Shown here in pieces: positions 8,402 through 17,208 of a DNA stretch of 64,000 nucleotides. The DNA comes from Pseudomonadota bacterium (GTDB lineage: Bacteria > Pseudomonadota > Gammaproteobacteria > Steroidobacterales > Steroidobacteraceae), in contig JAFEFN010000013.1 of NCBI GenBank assembly GCA_018240525.1, forward strand, positions 620,001 through 684,000. The letters run 5' to 3'. The notes below the pieces were generated by a model that saw nothing but the letters and a program-made list of their open reading frames with translations, did no database searches and had not been told where the DNA came from. The stretch's first letter is position 1, and each line of letters begins with the position of its first letter. The position numbers and the translations under genes are program-made.

Positions 8402-11400
8402 ATGACGAAGTCCAATCGCGCCTTGCGACAGGCGGTGCGACTTGCGCTGGCGACTGCCGCCGGCGCAACCGCGGCACCGCTTGCCTTCGCGCAAACGGCA
8501 CCCGAATCGGCCGCGCCGGTTCAAGAGGTGGTCGTCACTGGTTCGCGCCTCATGCAGGCACCGAACGAAGTGTCGATCAGTCCCATCACGAGCGTAAGCC
8601 AGGAAGACATCAAGGCGACGGGCTTGGTCCGCACCGAGGACGTCCTCCAGAACCTGCCGCAGGTTGCTGTTGAGCAGACCTCCGGCAACTCCATCAGCTC
8701 GGTCGGTGTTGCCACCGTCAGCCTCCGTGGCTTGGGTTCGCAGCGCACCCTCGCGCTGGTGAACGGCAAGCGCTTGAACCCGGGCGGCGCCGGCGGCGTT
8801 CCTGGCGGCAATGCCAGTGCGGCCGACATCAATCAGATCCCGGCGGACCTGATCGAGCGCGTCGACGTGCTCACCGGCGGTGCCTCGGCCGTGTACGGCG
8901 CGGACGCGGTGGCCGGCGTCGTGAACTTCGTCATGAACACCCACTACGAGGGTGTCGAGGTCAACGTCGGTTACAGCTTCAACAACCACAAGAACGACGA
9001 CCAGACCTACCTGGGCTACCTCGAGCAGTCGAACAACGCGATCCCGCCGAGCACGGTGAACACCGGCCAGAACCGCACCGCCTCGGTGATCATGGGTGCG
9101 AACTTCGCGGACGGGAAGGGCAACGCCACGGCCTACGTGACGTACCTGAACAGCTCACCCGCGGTCGGCAACCAGTTCGACCATGCCGGGTGTACGCTGA
9201 ACGGCAGCTCGTCCTCGCTCTCCGCCCCGCCGTTCTGCGGCGGCTCCTCGACCAGCGCCGGCGGCCGCTTCAAGCTGTTCGGCCTGGCAGGCAGCGGCAG
9301 CACTGCCCACCTCGTCACGCTGTTGAACAACACGGTTGACCGCACCACGGGTGACTTCCGGAACTACAACTTCGGCACGGACCCGTACAACTACGGCGCG
9401 CTCAGCTACTTCCAGCGCAAGGCCGAGCGCTGGACCGCCGGTGCGTTCCTGCACTACGACGTGAACGATCACGTGCAGGCGTACTCGGAGACCATGTACG
9501 CGCGCAATACCAACCAGGCGCAATACGGACCGTCGGGCGCGTTCGCCTACACTCCGATCCCGACCAGCTGCGACAACCCGCTGCTGACCGCGCAGGAAGT
9601 GGCGACGATCTGCACCCCGGCGAACCTCGCCGCCAACCAGGCTGCATTTGGGGGCACGGGCAACCAGTTCACCGAGTACGTCGGCCGTCGTAACGTCGAA
9701 GGCGGCGGACGCCAGGACAACTACACCTCGAACTCGATCCGCCAGGTGCTCGGACTCAAGGGCAACATCAACGATGCCTGGGCCTACGATGTCTACGGGC
9801 AGTTCGGCAACACGGACTTCTCGGACTTCGAGGGCAACTTCCTCGGCACCCAGCAGATCGCCTATGCCCTGGACGTGATCGCGAACCCGGCCGTCGGTGG
9901 TATCCCGGGGGTCGCGCCGGGCACGCCGGTGTGCCGTTCGGCGCTGCCGGGTGGCAACCAGCCGACCTGCGTGCCGTGGAACATCTGGCAGAAGGACGGC
10001 GTGACGCAGGCCGCCCTCAACTACCTGACCGTCCCGGCGAGCTACTACTCGCAGGCCAAGGAATACATCGCTGATGCATCCGTCACCGGTGACCTGGGCA
10101 AGTACGGCGTGCAGTCCCCGGCGGCCAAGAGCGGCCTGAACGTCAACGTCGGTGCCGAGTGGCGCCAGGAGACGTTCGCCTTCAAGCCCGACTACATCTT
10201 CGAGAATGGCTACCAGGCCGGCGGCGCTCCGGCCGGTCCGATCAACGGTGGCTTCCACGTGTGGGAAGGCTTCGTCGAGGGTCGCATGCCGCTGATCGAG
10301 GACAAGCCGGGTGCGTACCTGCTGTCCCTCGAGGGTGGCTATCGCTACTCGAGCTACTCGGAAGGGTTCAACACCAACACCTACAAACTCGGTCTCGAGT
10401 ACGCCCCGATCCGCTCGCTGCGCCTGCGTGGCGGCTACAACCGCGCCGTGCGCGCCCCGAACATCGGCGAGCTGTACGAGCCGCCGGCAGTCGGTGCCGG
10501 TGGCACGGCCGACCCGTGCTGGGGCTCCACACCGGTCTACACGCTCGCGCAGTGCGAGCGCACCGGCGTGACCCCGCAGGAGTACGGCAACATCGACGTG
10601 AACGGGGCTGCGCAGATCAACACGCAGGTACGGGGCGTCTCCACGCTCAAGCCTGAGACGGCCGACACGTATACCCTGGGTGGCGTGTGGCAGCCGGAGT
10701 TCGTCAACGGCCTGTCGGTGTCAGTCGACTGGTTCGACATCAAGATCAAGGACACGATCACTTCGCTGTCCTCGAATTCGATGATCGCCAACTGCGCCTT
10801 GAACAACGACCCAACCTCGTGCTCGTACATCCATCGTGGCGCGGGCGGCTCGCTGTGGTTCAACACGGCTGAGTTCGTCGACGTGCCGTACCAGAACATC
10901 GGTACGGTGGAGACCAGCGGCGTGGACCTCGTGGGGGATTACCACTTCACGATGGGTGGGGCCGGCAAGCTGGCGTTGAACCTGACGGGCACCTACACCG
11001 ACAAGTTCACGGTGAACCCCATCCCGGGGGTGAACTATGACTGCGCCGGCTACTGGGGCTCGACCTGCGGTGCGCCGCTGCCCAAGTGGCGCCATGTCCT
11101 GAACGCGACCTGGGGCACCCCCTGGGCCGGGCTGGACCTGACGCTGCGCTGGCGCTACATCGGCACCTCGTCCACGGATCGTTCCAGCTCCAACCCCTCG
11201 CTGGCGAGCCCGTACTACCCGTACACGGCGCACATCCCGGCGTACAACTACATCGATCTTTCGGCAGCGATGCCGCTCGGCCACAACTTCACGGCCCGGG
11301 TGGGTATCAACAACATCGCCGACAAGAACCCGCCGTTGATCCTGAACGGCACGTACTCGGACTGCCCGAATACGAGCTGCAACGACAACACGTGGGTGGG

Positions 11401-11455
11401 TACGTACGACTCGCTGGGACGCTACATCTACGCGAACCTGACCGCGAAGTTCTAA
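8402..11455 (+). CDS. TonB-dependent outer membrane receptor
   Basis: A 1017-residue receptor starting at ATG 8402 behind GGGGAG. The signal peptide is about residues 1-30 (LALATAAGATAAPLAFAQ). A TonB-box-like VQEVVVTGSRL follows, then the plug (about 50-180, with LPQVAVEQ, VSLRGLGSQRTLALVNGKR, GGASAVYGADAVAGVVNF) and a 22-strand-type barrel ending in Phe (GRYIYANLTAKF). It belongs to the large TBDTs common in Caulobacter, sphingomonads and Xanthomonas, many of which take up plant or peptide/carbohydrate compounds; the ligand here is unknown. There is no signalling extension and no sigma/anti-sigma pair nearby. Seven close cysteine pairs lie in probable surface loops. A strong terminator follows, so it is probably transcribed alone. 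Confidence 0.95.
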   Translation: MTKSNRALRQAVRLALATAAGATAAPLAFAQTAPESAAPVQEVVVTGSRLMQAPNEVSISPITSVSQEDIKATGLVRTEDVLQNLPQVAVEQTSGNSISSVGVATVSLRGLGSQRTLALVNGKRLNPGGAGGVPGGNASAADINQIPADLIERVDVLTGGASAVYGADAVAGVVNFVMNTHYEGVEVNVGYSFNNHKNDDQTYLGYLEQSNNAIPPSTVNTGQNRTASVIMGANFADGKGNATAYVTYLNSSPAVGNQFDHAGCTLNGSSSSLSAPPFCGGSSTSAGGRFKLFGLAGSGSTAHLVTLLNNTVDRTTGDFRNYNFGTDPYNYGALSYFQRKAERWTAGAFLHYDVNDHVQAYSETMYARNTNQAQYGPSGAFAYTPIPTSCDNPLLTAQEVATICTPANLAANQAAFGGTGNQFTEYVGRRNVEGGGRQDNYTSNSIRQVLGLKGNINDAWAYDVYGQFGNTDFSDFEGNFLGTQQIAYALDVIANPAVGGIPGVAPGTPVCRSALPGGNQPTCVPWNIWQKDGVTQAALNYLTVPASYYSQAKEYIADASVTGDLGKYGVQSPAAKSGLNVNVGAEWRQETFAFKPDYIFENGYQAGGAPAGPINGGFHVWEGFVEGRMPLIEDKPGAYLLSLEGGYRYSSYSEGFNTNTYKLGLEYAPIRSLRLRGGYNRAVRAPNIGELYEPPAVGAGGTADPCWGSTPVYTLAQCERTGVTPQEYGNIDVNGAAQINTQVRGVSTLKPETADTYTLGGVWQPEFVNGLSVSVDWFDIKIKDTITSLSSNSMIANCALNNDPTSCSYIHRGAGGSLWFNTAEFVDVPYQNIGTVETSGVDLVGDYHFTMGGAGKLALNLTGTYTDKFTVNPIPGVNYDCAGYWGSTCGAPLPKWRHVLNATWGTPWAGLDLTLRWRYIGTSSTDRSSSNPSLASPYYPYTAHIPAYNYIDLSAAMPLGHNFTARVGINNIADKNPPLILNGTYSDCPNTSCNDNTWVGTYDSLGRYIYANLTAKF

Positions 11456-11484
11456 GCGAAGCTTCCAGCTTCTTGACGATATTG

Positions 11485-11513
11485 ACGGCGGGCTTCGGCC
11501 CGCCGTTTTTTTT
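11485..11513 (+). terminator. Rho-independent terminator after the TonB receptor
   Basis: A perfect 9-base-pair stem (ACGGCGGGC/GCCCGCCGT) with a TTCG tetraloop is followed by eight T residues at 11506-11513. It sits 30 bases after the receptor stop and is the clearest intrinsic terminator in the window. Confidence 0.95.
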
Positions 11514-11530
11514 GCCCGCGCGATGCGCAA

Positions 11531-11556
11531 GGGAGGTGCCAGACACGGTTCTGGCA
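11531..11556 (+). promoter_or_regulatory. Shine-Dalgarno followed by a hairpin in the leader of the second TPR-sulfotransferase
   Basis: GGGAGG (11531-11536) is followed at once by a perfect 7-base-pair hairpin, TGCCAGA/TCTGGCA (11537-11543 and 11550-11556), and then ten bases before ATG 11567. The SD is too far from the ATG in linear distance (30 bases), but folding of the hairpin would bring it to about ten. No alternative in-frame start lies between them. Confidence 0.45.
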
Positions 11557-11566
11557 TGATGCGCCG

Positions 11567-13189
11567 ATGGCACGTGACCTCAAGGCCGACCAGGAACTGC
11601 TGCGCCAGGTGCTCTCGCTGGCGCAGAACCGCGACCACCAGCGCGCCGCGGCGCTCGCCGAACAGGCGCTCGCCGAAGGGTTCGAGCACCCGCTGCTGCT
11701 CAACGTGGCCGCCACGCGCCGGGAGGAGCAAGGCAGGCTCGAGGAGGCCCTGACCCTGCTCGAGCGCGGCGTGGCACTGGCGCCGGCGGACGTCCCGGTG
11801 CGCAACGCGCTGGCGCTGGTGCTGCAGCGCCTCGAGCGGCCCCAGGAGGCGCTCGAGCACCTCGAGGTCATCCTGGCGCAGCACCCGCAGCTGCCCTTCG
11901 TGCATGCCAGCAAGGGCAACGCGCTCATCGCCCTGGGTTCCCTGGGACTTGCCCAGGCGAGCCACCAGCGCGCCCTGGAGCTCGACCCGGACAACCTCGC
12001 AGCGATGGGCTCGCTGGCCTCGATTGCCACCCACCGTGGCGAGCACCTCGTGGCACGGCGCTGGGCCGAGCGACTGCTGGCGCGCGTGCCCGGCTTTCCG
12101 GATGCCGTCCTCAGCCTGGCCGCCGCGGACCTGGCGGGCGGCGCTGCGAGCCAGGCGGAGTCCGCCCTGCGTGCATTGCTCGCGGATGCGCGGGCCGGCG
12201 CCACCGACCGCGCGCGTGCCCACGGCCTGCTCGGCGATGTGCTGGATGCGTTGGGGCGCTACCGGGAAGCCTTCGAGGCCTATCGCGCCGGCAACGAGCT
12301 GACACGCCAGCTGTACGCGCGCTTTGCCGAGCCGAGCCTGCTGACCTACGCCACGCGCCTGGTGGGCGCCTTCGCGGCGGTCGCGCCGCGCTGGCCGACG
12401 ACGGTTGCCCCGGCGAGGACCGGCGATGCGCCGGCCCAGCACGTGTTGTTGATCGGCTTCCCGCGCTCCGGGACCACGCTCCTCGAGGTCATCCTCGACG
12501 GACACCCCGGGGTGGTCAGCCTGGAAGAGCACGATTTGTTCGCCGAGGGGGTGCGGCAGTACCTGCACAACGCGACCGACCTGCGGGCTCTGGCGGATGC
12601 CAGCGAAGCCGAGCTGCAGGCGCTGCGGGCGGACTACTGGCGCCGCGTGCGCGCCGGGGGCGCGGAAGTCGGCGGCAAGGTCTTCCTCGACAAGCACCCC
12701 CTCAACACGCTGAAGCTGCCCCTGATCGCACGGCTCTTCCCGCAGGCGAAGATCCTGTTCGCACGGCGCGACCCGCGGGATGTCGTCCTGAGCTGCTTCC
12801 GCAGGCGCTTCCGGATGAATCCCGCCATGTACCAGATGCTCACCCTGGCCAGCGCCGCGCAGCTCTACGATGCGACCATGGACCTGGCGCAGCGCGCACA
12901 GGGGGTGCTCGGGCTTGCCTGGCAGGACGTGCGCTACGAGCGGCTGATGGCCGACTTTGCCGGCGAGAGCCGGCGCATCTGCGAGTTCATCGGCATCCAG
13001 TGGACTCCCGGCATGAGTGAGTTCGCCGGCCGCGTGCAGTCACGCGAGAACGCCACCCCGAGCACGGCCCAGCTGGCGCGCGGCCTGGACCGCTCAGGCG
13101 TGGGCCACTGGCGTCACTACCGGGAGCACATCGCCCCGCTGGAGCCGGTCCTGGCGCGCTGGATTGCGCTCTACGGGGTGGCCTCGTGA
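11567..13189 (+). CDS. TPR-repeat sulfotransferase (second copy)
   Basis: A 540-residue protein with TPR repeats over about residues 1-260 (LEEALTLLERGVALAPADVP, PQEALEHLEVILAQHPQ) and a C-terminal sulfotransferase domain. The phosphosulfate loop is IGFPRSGTTLLEVIL at about 295-309, followed by SLEEHDLF. The 3'-phosphate motif is FARRDPRDVVLSCFRRRF. This is the closest of the three copies to the consensus PRSGTT loop. No signal peptide or membrane helix, so it should act in the cytoplasm on PAPS. It stands between the receptor terminator and a convergent gene pair, apparently as a single transcription unit. The substrate is unknown. Confidence 0.87.
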   Translation: MARDLKADQELLRQVLSLAQNRDHQRAAALAEQALAEGFEHPLLLNVAATRREEQGRLEEALTLLERGVALAPADVPVRNALALVLQRLERPQEALEHLEVILAQHPQLPFVHASKGNALIALGSLGLAQASHQRALELDPDNLAAMGSLASIATHRGEHLVARRWAERLLARVPGFPDAVLSLAAADLAGGAASQAESALRALLADARAGATDRARAHGLLGDVLDALGRYREAFEAYRAGNELTRQLYARFAEPSLLTYATRLVGAFAAVAPRWPTTVAPARTGDAPAQHVLLIGFPRSGTTLLEVILDGHPGVVSLEEHDLFAEGVRQYLHNATDLRALADASEAELQALRADYWRRVRAGGAEVGGKVFLDKHPLNTLKLPLIARLFPQAKILFARRDPRDVVLSCFRRRFRMNPAMYQMLTLASAAQLYDATMDLAQRAQGVLGLAWQDVRYERLMADFAGESRRICEFIGIQWTPGMSEFAGRVQSRENATPSTAQLARGLDRSGVGHWRHYREHIAPLEPVLARWIALYGVAS

Positions 13190-13208
13190 GCCACTGCCGG
13201 AGGCGCGC

Positions 13209-13679
13209 TTACTTGGTCCGCTGCGCCCGGAAGGTGTGGTGGTTGGCCGTGAGCAGGTAGGAGCCCAGCGAGGCGCGCCGGATCTGCACTTCGCTGCCGT
13301 TGGCCGGCGGGCCATCCCGGTCGATGTAACTCCAGCTCTGGCCGTTGTCCAGCGCGACATACACCGTTCCCTGGCGATCGACGCTACCATTCACCACGCG
13401 CGCGGTGATCTCCTTGACGCTTTCCTCCACCGGGGAGACGTGCGTGCTCATGCCGAAGCCGCCGGCGGCCGCCGGGGCCGCGCCCGTACCACCGGCGGCC
13501 GTGGCGGCAGGCGCCATCTTGGACGCGGCCAGGGTGTCGTAGCAGGCAAGCCGCTGGTCGATCGCCGGGATCTGCGCACAGTGCGTGAGCTCGCTCAGGC
13601 TCACCGTGGGGGACGCGGCAGCGGCCGCGCCGAGTGCGCCAAGCAGCGGGCAGAGGGTGAGCCAGGCAACCCGCCTCAC
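13209..13679 (-). CDS. Small exported protein of unknown function with a Cys...RLxCYD motif
   Basis: A 156-residue protein with a signal peptide (about 1-22, LCPLLGALGAAAAAS), then HCAQIPAIDQRLACYDTLA, an Ala/Gly-rich linker (about 55-75) and a beta-rich C-terminal part (GTVYVALDNGQSWSYIDRDG, SYLLTANHHTFRAQ). The Cys-x(n)-R-x2-CYD-x2-A pattern recurs in several exported gammaproteobacterial families, including VasI-type proteins, but I cannot assign a family. GTG start overlaps the upstream TPR-AspH gene by four bases (GTGA), so the two are cotranscribed. It could be a substrate or partner of the neighbouring modifying enzymes. Confidence 0.7.
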   Translation of the reverse strand: MRRVAWLTLCPLLGALGAAAAASPTVSLSELTHCAQIPAIDQRLACYDTLAASKMAPAATAAGGTGAAPAAAGGFGMSTHVSPVEESVKEITARVVNGSVDRQGTVYVALDNGQSWSYIDRDGPPANGSEVQIRRASLGSYLLTANHHTFRAQRTK

Positions 13680-14986
13680 GACGCCTTCTCCGCGGGGAGT
13701 CCGTAGTGCTGCACGTAGGCCTCCGTCGCGGCCGTGATCATCTCGCGTTCAACAGCGGTCAGGAAGGGATTCCAGATATCGAACAGGAGGATGGCGCGCG
13801 GGGTGTCGGAGTCATTCCAGGCCTCGTGTTCGATGGTGTCATCGAACACCCATGCCTTGCCAGGAACCCACTCGCGGGTGGTGCCGCCCACGCGGAATCC
13901 ACAGCCTGGCGGCACGACCAGCGGCAGATGCACCGTGAGGCGAGTGTTGGTAACGCCGGTGTGCGGCGGGATTCGAGTCTTGGGCTCCAGCAATGAAAAG
14001 AAAGCCGTCGGTGCGCGCGAGGCGATGCGCGGCCGCGGTGCGTTCTCCTCCAGCACGCGCGCGGTCACCGGGCAGCGCGCGATGTGCGCCGCATCCGCGG
14101 CGCCCTGATTCCAGAGAAAGTAGGCGCTCCACTTGCGCGAGCGGTTCAGCTCGCGGAACTGATCGAGCGGCATGTCCGGCGGAAAGTCGAGGTAGGGCTG
14201 CATGCCCTCGCGGTCGGAAATCATCGCCCGCAGGAGCTCGCCGCGTATCTGATCACTGGCGGCCTCGATGGCGTCCAGCCAGGGGAAGTCGCTGCGCTCG
14301 AAGTACTCGATCGCCGGCAGCTCCGGGAAATACATCCAGGTGGGCTGCGAGTGGTAGACGCTGCGCCGCCCCATGAGCGCCTCGAGGCAGGCATCGACGC
14401 GCCGCTGCGGGAGGTTCCCGTGGCGCGCGCGCACGGCCGCCAGCGGCCCCTCCAGCGCACTCGTGAGCGTCGCGAGATCCTTCTCGACCACGCCCCTGGC
14501 CCGGTTCACGGCCTCGCGCAGGTGCGCGGGCGGCTCGCTGCCGGGCTGGATGCACGCCAGCGCGCTCTGGTAAGTGCGCGCCGCGGCGTTCATCTCACCG
14601 GCATCCTCCTGGTGTGCTCCCTTCTGCAACAGCGCGGAAAGGTGGCGTGGCGCCAGCTCCAGCGCCTTCTGGATCGCGTCCATTTCCTCGGCGGTGCGGC
14701 CGAGAGCCTTGAGGCTGCTGGCCAGGTTCGCCCACAGGGAGGGATGGTTCGGATCGATCTGCGTCGCGCGCTCGAAGAGTGCACGCGCCTGGGCCGCATC
14801 GCGGCGATCCATCATGCGGATGCCCAGCTCGTTCAGGACGGCGGGATGGTTGGGCACGCGCTGAGCGAGCGCCACGAGGATCTGGTCGGATTCCCCGGCA
14901 CGCCCGGCCGCGGCGGCCGCCTTGGCGGACTGCAGTGTGCGAATTACCGCGGCATCGTCCAGGACGGCGGGGGCGGGGGTGTTCAA
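13676..14986 (-). CDS. TPR protein with aspartyl/asparaginyl beta-hydroxylase domain
   Basis: A 436-residue protein. TPR-like helices cover about 15-150 (ERATQIDPNHPSLWANLASS) and an AspH domain (PF05118) covers about 215-410. The two iron-ligand His are H342 (PPHTGVTNTRLTVHLPL) and H387 (DDTIEHEAWNDSD), 45 apart as in mammalian AspH, and basic residues suited to 2-oxoglutarate binding follow (R397). The enzyme should hydroxylate Asp/Asn side chains or a related target using O2 and 2OG. It lacks a signal peptide. TPR plus AspH is also the layout of mammalian AspH. It is divergent from the third TPR-sulfotransferase and overlaps a small exported protein gene downstream. Confidence 0.88.
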   Translation of the reverse strand: MNTPAPAVLDDAAVIRTLQSAKAAAAAGRAGESDQILVALAQRVPNHPAVLNELGIRMMDRRDAAQARALFERATQIDPNHPSLWANLASSLKALGRTAEEMDAIQKALELAPRHLSALLQKGAHQEDAGEMNAAARTYQSALACIQPGSEPPAHLREAVNRARGVVEKDLATLTSALEGPLAAVRARHGNLPQRRVDACLEALMGRRSVYHSQPTWMYFPELPAIEYFERSDFPWLDAIEAASDQIRGELLRAMISDREGMQPYLDFPPDMPLDQFRELNRSRKWSAYFLWNQGAADAAHIARCPVTARVLEENAPRPRIASRAPTAFFSLLEPKTRIPPHTGVTNTRLTVHLPLVVPPGCGFRVGGTTREWVPGKAWVFDDTIEHEAWNDSDTPRAILLFDIWNPFLTAVEREMITAATEAYVQHYGLPAEKAS

Positions 14987-15019
14987 TCGTCATCCTCGAA
15001 AGGCTGGATTTGGCGCGGG

Positions 15020-15025
15020 ATTATA
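15020..15025 (-). promoter_or_regulatory. Probable -10 element for the TPR-AspH gene
   Basis: Minus-strand TATAAT, a perfect -10 match, 34 bases before the ATG at 14986, giving a leader of about 27 bases. No good -35 is visible at 16-18 bases. It lies in the same 218-base gap as the divergent promoter at 15074-15103, so both genes could share control. Confidence 0.5.
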
Positions 15026-15073
15026 CGCGTGCGGCAGCCTCTCCAGCAGGGCGGCGGCAATGCGGGCGCTGCA

Positions 15074-15103
15074 TTGACTCCCCCGGCGGAGTCGGCTTAT
15101 ATA
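15074..15103 (+). promoter_or_regulatory. Probable promoter of the third TPR-sulfotransferase
   Basis: TTGACT (15074-15079), an 18-base spacer and TATATA (15098-15103) form a good sigma-70 candidate. Start of transcription near 15110 leaves a leader of about 95 bases before TTG 15205. It diverges from the minus-strand TATAAT at 15020-15025. Confidence 0.5.
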
Positions 15104-15204
15104 CCGCCGCCATCGCGGGCACCCGGCACCATCGCTTACGCGCCGGACAGGACTCCGGCCCGCCCGCGTGCCCCGTCGCCACAGCCTTCTCGAAAGCTCC
15201 TTCA

Positions 15205-17199
15205 TTGATCAGCAGCGCCACCGCGGACCTCGAACTCATACGTGCCTCGCAGCTGCTCGAGTCCGACCCGGCGGCGGCGGCGCGCGCGGCGAGCGAGATC
15301 CTCGCGCTCCTGCCCGGCCACCTCGAGGCCAACCTGCTGCTGGCCACCGCGTGCCGCAATCTCGGCGAGGCGGGGACCGCAGTCAGCGTACTCGAGCAGG
15401 TGACGGCGACGGGCACCGAGGTGCCGGCCATCCTGCTGGAGCTCGGACGCGCCTACGTCGCGGCCGGCCGGGCCGCCGAGGCGCTGCGCGCGCTGGAGAA
15501 GGCCGTCGCGCTCGATCCTGGTTTCGCCGATGCCTGGCGCGAGCTCGCCGCACAGAGGTTCCTCGCCGGTGACACCCGGGGCGGTGACGAGGCCTACGAC
15601 CGCTACACCCGCCTGTGGCACCAGCCGCAGGAGTTGACCGATGCGGTCAAGGCCCTCGCCGACAACCGCGTCGACGCCGCCGAGCAGATCCTGCACCGGC
15701 GCCTGCAGCACTCGCCACACGACGTCGCGGCACTGCGCCTGCTGACCGAGGTGGCCTTGCAGCGGGAAGACGAGATCAGGGCGGAGCGGTACCTGCGGCA
15801 GTGCCTGGCGCTGGCGCCCGGCTTCGCCGCCGCGCGCCACAACCTGGCGCAGCTGCTGTACTACAAGCAGCAGATCGCGGAGATGATGGGCCATCTCGAG
15901 CGCCTGCTTGCCACGCAGCCACAGAACATCAACTACCTCGGGCTCAAGGCGCACGGGTTCCGCCAGCTGGGGCGCAACGAGGAGGCACTGGCGCTGGTGG
16001 AGGAGCTCGTGGCCGAGCATCCCTCCGAGGAGCAGGTGTGGATCCTGTACGGCACCGTACTCCGCGAGATCGGCCAGCAGGCCCGCGCCGTCGAGGCGTT
16101 CCGGCGCGGCATCGCCGTGCGCGCCGGCTCTCCCGGCGCCTATGCGAGCCTTGCCAACCTCAAGACCTATCGCTTCGAGGACCGGGACCTGCAGGCCATG
16201 CAGGAGCAGCTTGCGCTGCCGGGCATCCGTGGACTGGAGCGCGTGCAGCTCGAATTTGCCCTCGGCACGGCCTGGGAGGATCGGCGCGAGTTCGCAAAAT
16301 CCTTCGAGCACTATGTGCGCGGCAACAGCCTGCAGCGCGCCACGGTCTACTACGACCCGGGGTTCGTGACCGAGAGGGTGCAGCGCACGCGCGCCCTCTT
16401 TGATGCGAAGTTCTTCGCAGAACGGGACGGCTGGGGCAGCGAACGCACCGATCCCATCTTCATCGTCGGCCTGCCGCGCTCCGGCTCCACGCTCCTGGAA
16501 CAGATGCTGGCCTGCCACTCGCAGGTGGAGGGCACGCGCGAGCTGGCCGACCTGCCGAGCCTCGCTCTCGAGCTAGTGGCGGACCTCGAGACCCCGACGC
16601 AGGCGGCGCTCTTTGAGAAGTTCGCCGCGCTGAGCCGCACCGAGGTGGCGACGCTGGCCGAGCGTTACCTCCGAAGCACGAGCGCCAACCGACGGCTCGG
16701 CAAGGCGCGCTTCATCGACAAGCTCCCGGGGAACTGGTCGATCCTCGGCTTCGCGCTGCTGCTGTTCCCGCGTGCCTCGATCATCGACGCGCGCCGCCAC
16801 CCCATGGCAAGTGGTTTCTCCTGCTACAAGCAGCTGTTCGCCCGCGGCCAGCAATTTGCCTACGACCTGCGCGAGATCGGCCTGTTCTCGCGCGACTACG
16901 CGACGCTCATGCGGCACTTCGACGAGATCCTGCCGGGCCGGGTGCAGCGCGCACACTACGAGAAGGTCGTCCAGGACCCCGAGGGGCAGCTGCGGCAGAT
17001 CCTGGCGTACTGCGACCTGCCCTTCGAAGGGGAGTGCCTGCGCTTTCACGAGAACCGGCGCCCGGTCTCGACCTTGAGTTCCGAGCAGGTGCGCCAGCCG
17101 CTCTATACGGAGAGCCTGGACCACTGGCGCAACTACGATCAGTGGCTGGGCCCGCTGCGAGACGCACTCGGCGAATCGGTCGGCGAATACCCGGACTGA
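15205..17199 (+). CDS. TPR-repeat sulfotransferase (third copy, long TPR region)
   Basis: About 664 residues from a TTG at 15205. The frame is open from 14779, but that part is antisense to the AspH gene and has no other ATG/GTG near the first recognisable residues, so the TTG is the best guess. Roughly ten TPR-like units span 1-400 (EEALALVEELVAEHPSEEQV), then a sulfotransferase domain with phosphosulfate loop VGLPRSGSTLLEQML at about 419-433, GTRELADLP after it, and IIDARRHPMASGFSCYKQLF as the 3'-phosphate region. A longer solenoid than in the other two copies could mean a different or larger substrate. Followed nine bases later by a TPR-glycosyltransferase-like gene, so the two are probably cotranscribed. 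Confidence 0.83.
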   Translation: MISSATADLELIRASQLLESDPAAAARAASEILALLPGHLEANLLLATACRNLGEAGTAVSVLEQVTATGTEVPAILLELGRAYVAAGRAAEALRALEKAVALDPGFADAWRELAAQRFLAGDTRGGDEAYDRYTRLWHQPQELTDAVKALADNRVDAAEQILHRRLQHSPHDVAALRLLTEVALQREDEIRAERYLRQCLALAPGFAAARHNLAQLLYYKQQIAEMMGHLERLLATQPQNINYLGLKAHGFRQLGRNEEALALVEELVAEHPSEEQVWILYGTVLREIGQQARAVEAFRRGIAVRAGSPGAYASLANLKTYRFEDRDLQAMQEQLALPGIRGLERVQLEFALGTAWEDRREFAKSFEHYVRGNSLQRATVYYDPGFVTERVQRTRALFDAKFFAERDGWGSERTDPIFIVGLPRSGSTLLEQMLACHSQVEGTRELADLPSLALELVADLETPTQAALFEKFAALSRTEVATLAERYLRSTSANRRLGKARFIDKLPGNWSILGFALLLFPRASIIDARRHPMASGFSCYKQLFARGQQFAYDLREIGLFSRDYATLMRHFDEILPGRVQRAHYEKVVQDPEGQLRQILAYCDLPFEGECLRFHENRRPVSTLSSEQVRQPLYTESLDHWRNYDQWLGPLRDALGESVGEYPD

Positions 17200-17208
17200 A
17201 GTGCCCAC

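Noticed and set aside
13965..13985. A tRNA T-arm-like GATTCGAGTC sequence
   Set aside because: It lies inside the AspH coding region and no acceptor stem or anticodon arm surrounds it.
14779..15204. N-terminal extension of the third TPR-sulfotransferase to 14779
   Set aside because: This part is antisense to the AspH gene and spans both promoters; the TPR pattern starts only after 15205.
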